Part shown: one piece after another, positions 4,516 to 5,659 of the stretch
How positions within the stretch are numbered: the stretch's first letter is position 1
Layout: every line of letters begins with the position of its first letter
Assembly: GCA_028687155.1 (NCBI GenBank)
Contig: JAQUAR010000124.1
Coordinates: 1 to 5,659 of the forward strand
Direction of reading: 5' to 3'
Source of the DNA: Methylacidiphilaceae bacterium
Lineage (GTDB): Bacteria > Verrucomicrobiota > Verrucomicrobiia > Methylacidiphilales > Methylacidiphilaceae
Length of the DNA stretch: 5,659 nucleotides
Position numbers and translations under genes: made by a program
Notes under the pieces: generated by a model
The model's database searches: none
Seen by the model: the letters and a program-made list of their open reading frames with translations, nothing else
What the model was told of the DNA's origin: nothing

Positions 4516-4962
4516 TCATACCGCTCCGGGGGAAGGCATGCGTTCGCCCGCAACTTCGGGGAATGCTCTCGGCGAGGAGGATGGGACGGCGGCTTTCCAG
4601 ATTGGAACATCCGCTTTGAGCCTTTGGATGAGCTCCTCGGCGATCCGAAAGGCGCTTCCACGCCTCTCGGAAGTCACCTGGAGGTAGAGCGAGGGTTCCC
4701 CCGCGGGAACCGTTCCCAGCCGATGAATGAGGATCAGTTCGTGACAGAGTCCGCGCTCCGCCACCTCCTCGGCGATTCGCTCCAGCTCCTTCTGGGCCAT
4801 CGCCCGGTAGGCCTCATAGTCGAGCGCCGCAATCGGCTTGCCCCCTTCCCAGCCACGAACGACGCCGAAAAATTCGACGACGGCCCCGGATGACCCTTCT
4901 AAAGGAAAGGTAATCGAGGGCCGCTCAATGGGCCGGTCGATCAGTGAAACGGTGATCCCCAC
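4516..4962 (-). CDS. moaE: Molybdopterin synthase catalytic subunit MoaE
   Basis: This is the large subunit of molybdopterin synthase. With thiocarboxylated MoaD it inserts two sulfurs into cyclic pyranopterin monophosphate in the cytoplasm. The 148-residue product shows GAVVEFFGVVRGWEGG (residues 26-41, with R36 matching the conserved VR), LDYEAYRAMAQKELERI, LIHRLGTVPAGE and a C-terminal RLKADVPIWK. K116 and K123 fit the two essential lysines (K119 and K126 of E. coli). The family's conserved HR before AF appears as RR (residues 100-101), an unusual change. The start is GTG at 4960-4962, with GGAGGGTGA just upstream overlapping the moaD stop; the gap to moaD is 3 bases. Length and tail are normal, so it is probably functional. 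Confidence 0.93.
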   Translation of the reverse strand: MGITVSLIDRPIERPSITFPLEGSSGAVVEFFGVVRGWEGGKPIAALDYEAYRAMAQKELERIAEEVAERGLCHELILIHRLGTVPAGEPSLYLQVTSERRGSAFRIAEELIQRLKADVPIWKAAVPSSSPRAFPEVAGERMPSPGAV

Positions 4963-4965
4963 GAT

Positions 4966-5217
4966 TCACCCTCCGCTGACCGGCGGGAGCACGGCCATCT
5001 CGTCCGCCTCTCCGACCGGGTTGTCCCAAGAGCAGTACTCGAGATCCAAGCCGACCCGGACCCCGAAGAGCTTTTCAAAAAATCCGGGAGAGAGCCTTTC
5101 GAGGATTTCGTGCGGGGTCTCCTCGGGTCGAACGGGGACGAGGCGCTCCCGAAAACCCAGGAGTTCCCTCGCTTGCGCAAAGGCCAGGAGGCGGATCGTC
5201 CTTTCTCCGGAGCTCAT
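4966..5217 (-). CDS. moaD: Molybdopterin synthase sulfur-carrier subunit MoaD
   Basis: An 83-residue ubiquitin-fold protein with the hydrophobic beta strand IRLLAFAQARELLG, the ETPHEILERLSPGF helix region, and a C-terminal EADEMAVLPPVSGG. The final Gly-Gly is the site adenylated by MoeB-type enzymes and converted to a thiocarboxylate, which donates sulfur to the MoaE active site. The ATG at 5215-5217 follows GGGAGGGTAAAG, which overlaps the end of moaA, and only 2 bases separate the two genes. A longer open frame upstream in the same phase (to 5439) is antisense or overlapping noise inside moaA. The order moaA-moaD-moaE with overlapping signals implies one transcript with translational coupling. 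Confidence 0.93.
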   Translation of the reverse strand: MSSGERTIRLLAFAQARELLGFRERLVPVRPEETPHEILERLSPGFFEKLFGVRVGLDLEYCSWDNPVGEADEMAVLPPVSGG

Positions 5218-5219
5218 CT

Positions 5220-5659
5220 TTACCCTCCCAAGGCGGTCATCGCTCGCTCGGGCTCGTAGTAGTCCCGGAAAGAGTGTTCGAGCGGCTTCTTGCGCAACGT
5301 GTCCAGGAAGGTCTCGCGCAAGCCTTCTCGGTCGATCGCCGGACGCAAAAGAGGCCGTAGATCGACCTCCATCTGGTTGCCAAGGCAAGGCCGAAGCTTC
5401 CCATCCGCCGTGAGACGCATCTTGTTGCACTGCTCGCAAAAGTGGAGATCGCTCAGCGCTCCGATAAACCCCACGGTGACTCCGCGCTTTCCCATCCGGA
5501 AGTAGCGGGCCGGGCCGAAGCCCAGAGACCGCTCCACGGGCTCGAGCCGGTCGACTTTTTCGAGCTTCCGGCGGACCTCGGATGCCGAAAGAAAATTCTC
5601 AGGACGAAGCACCTCTCGAGAAGTCACGGGCATGAGCTCGATGAAGCGGAGAAGGAGGC
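5220..5659 (-). CDS. moaA: GTP 3',8-cyclase MoaA, C-terminal part
   Basis: The last 145 or so codons of MoaA are present; the rest, including the radical-SAM CxxxCxxC motif, is beyond the right edge. MoaA converts GTP to 3',8-cyclo-GTP, which MoaC turns into cyclic pyranopterin monophosphate. Visible landmarks are RFIELMPVTS, GPARYFR, VGFIGALSDLHFCEQCNKMR and the second [4Fe-4S] ligand set C-x2-C-x13-C, ending at RPCLGN. The protein ends in ALGG: the C-terminal Gly-Gly is the conserved feature needed for catalysis in this family. The TAA at 5220-5222 is followed after 2 bases by moaD. An ATG at 5633 is internal (the M of ELMPV), because the coding frame continues to the window edge. Confidence 0.95.
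   Translation of the reverse strand, partial: LLLRFIELMPVTSREVLRPENFLSASEVRRKLEKVDRLEPVERSLGFGPARYFRMGKRGVTVGFIGALSDLHFCEQCNKMRLTADGKLRPCLGNQMEVDLRPLLRPAIDREGLRETFLDTLRKKPLEHSFRDYYEPERAMTALGG

Noticed and set aside
4180..4893. A 237-codon open plus frame opposite moaE and across the right Tn3 end
   Set aside because: It is antisense to moaE over most of its length and shows no family features. The only real coding memory on this strand is the 16-codon tnpA tail, in another frame.
4966..5439. A longer MoaD with an N-terminal extension from 5439
   Set aside because: The extra part overlaps moaA in another frame. ATG at 5217 has an excellent ribosome-binding site and gives the normal family length.
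1..5659. CRISPR arrays, tRNA or rRNA genes
   Set aside because: No regularly spaced direct repeats and no recognisable tRNA or rRNA sequence were seen on either strand by reading.

Overview
This window is GC-rich bacterial DNA. It looks like a decayed accessory stretch (about 1-4495) running up to an intact molybdopterin-biosynthesis operon (4516-5659). Tn3-family ends of the Tn21/Tn501 type point to a Gram-negative bacterium. I cannot name the phylum or species from the sequence.

Layout, left to right. (1) 1 to about 625, minus strand: an IS607-type element. The start of tnpB runs off the left edge, and an overlapping tnpA serine recombinase carries a frameshift and an internal deletion. 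(2) About 625-792, plus: the C-terminal half of a YafQ-type toxin, whose front is missing where the IS607 element begins. (3) About 805-1079, minus: the N-terminal half of a GNAT acetyltransferase, cut near its acetyl-CoA loop. (4) 1254-1859, minus: an azoR-type FMN quinone/azo reductase gene, complete except for one in-frame TGA at codon 40. (5) 1963 to about 2170, plus: an ECF sigma factor that keeps only region 2. (6) 2171-2487: no recognisable gene, one clear hairpin. (7) 2488-3111, minus: an intact gene of the pRiA4b ORF-3 family. (8) 3174-4495: a region bounded by two inverted Tn3-family ends, each carrying the last codons of a transposase. It encloses a mazEF (chpB-type) toxin-antitoxin pair in which each gene has one single-base frameshift. 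A second 38-bp Tn3-type end lies inside it in direct orientation. (9) 4516-5659, minus: moaA (partial) - moaD - moaE, closely spaced with good ribosome-binding sites.

Only the moa genes work together in an obvious way. MoaA makes the cyclic pyranopterin precursor with MoaC (not in the window), and MoaD and MoaE form molybdopterin synthase. The accessory part is mostly mobile-element debris and plasmid/transposon cargo: two toxin remnants, two transposon types and several broken metabolic or regulatory genes. The moa and pRiA4b genes are free of lesions, which argues against poor sequence quality as the general cause.

The most notable structure is the mazEF pair between two inverted tnpA-side Tn3 ends. 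It could be a non-autonomous Tn3-derived cassette, now apparently inactive. I found no convincing unknown multi-gene system.
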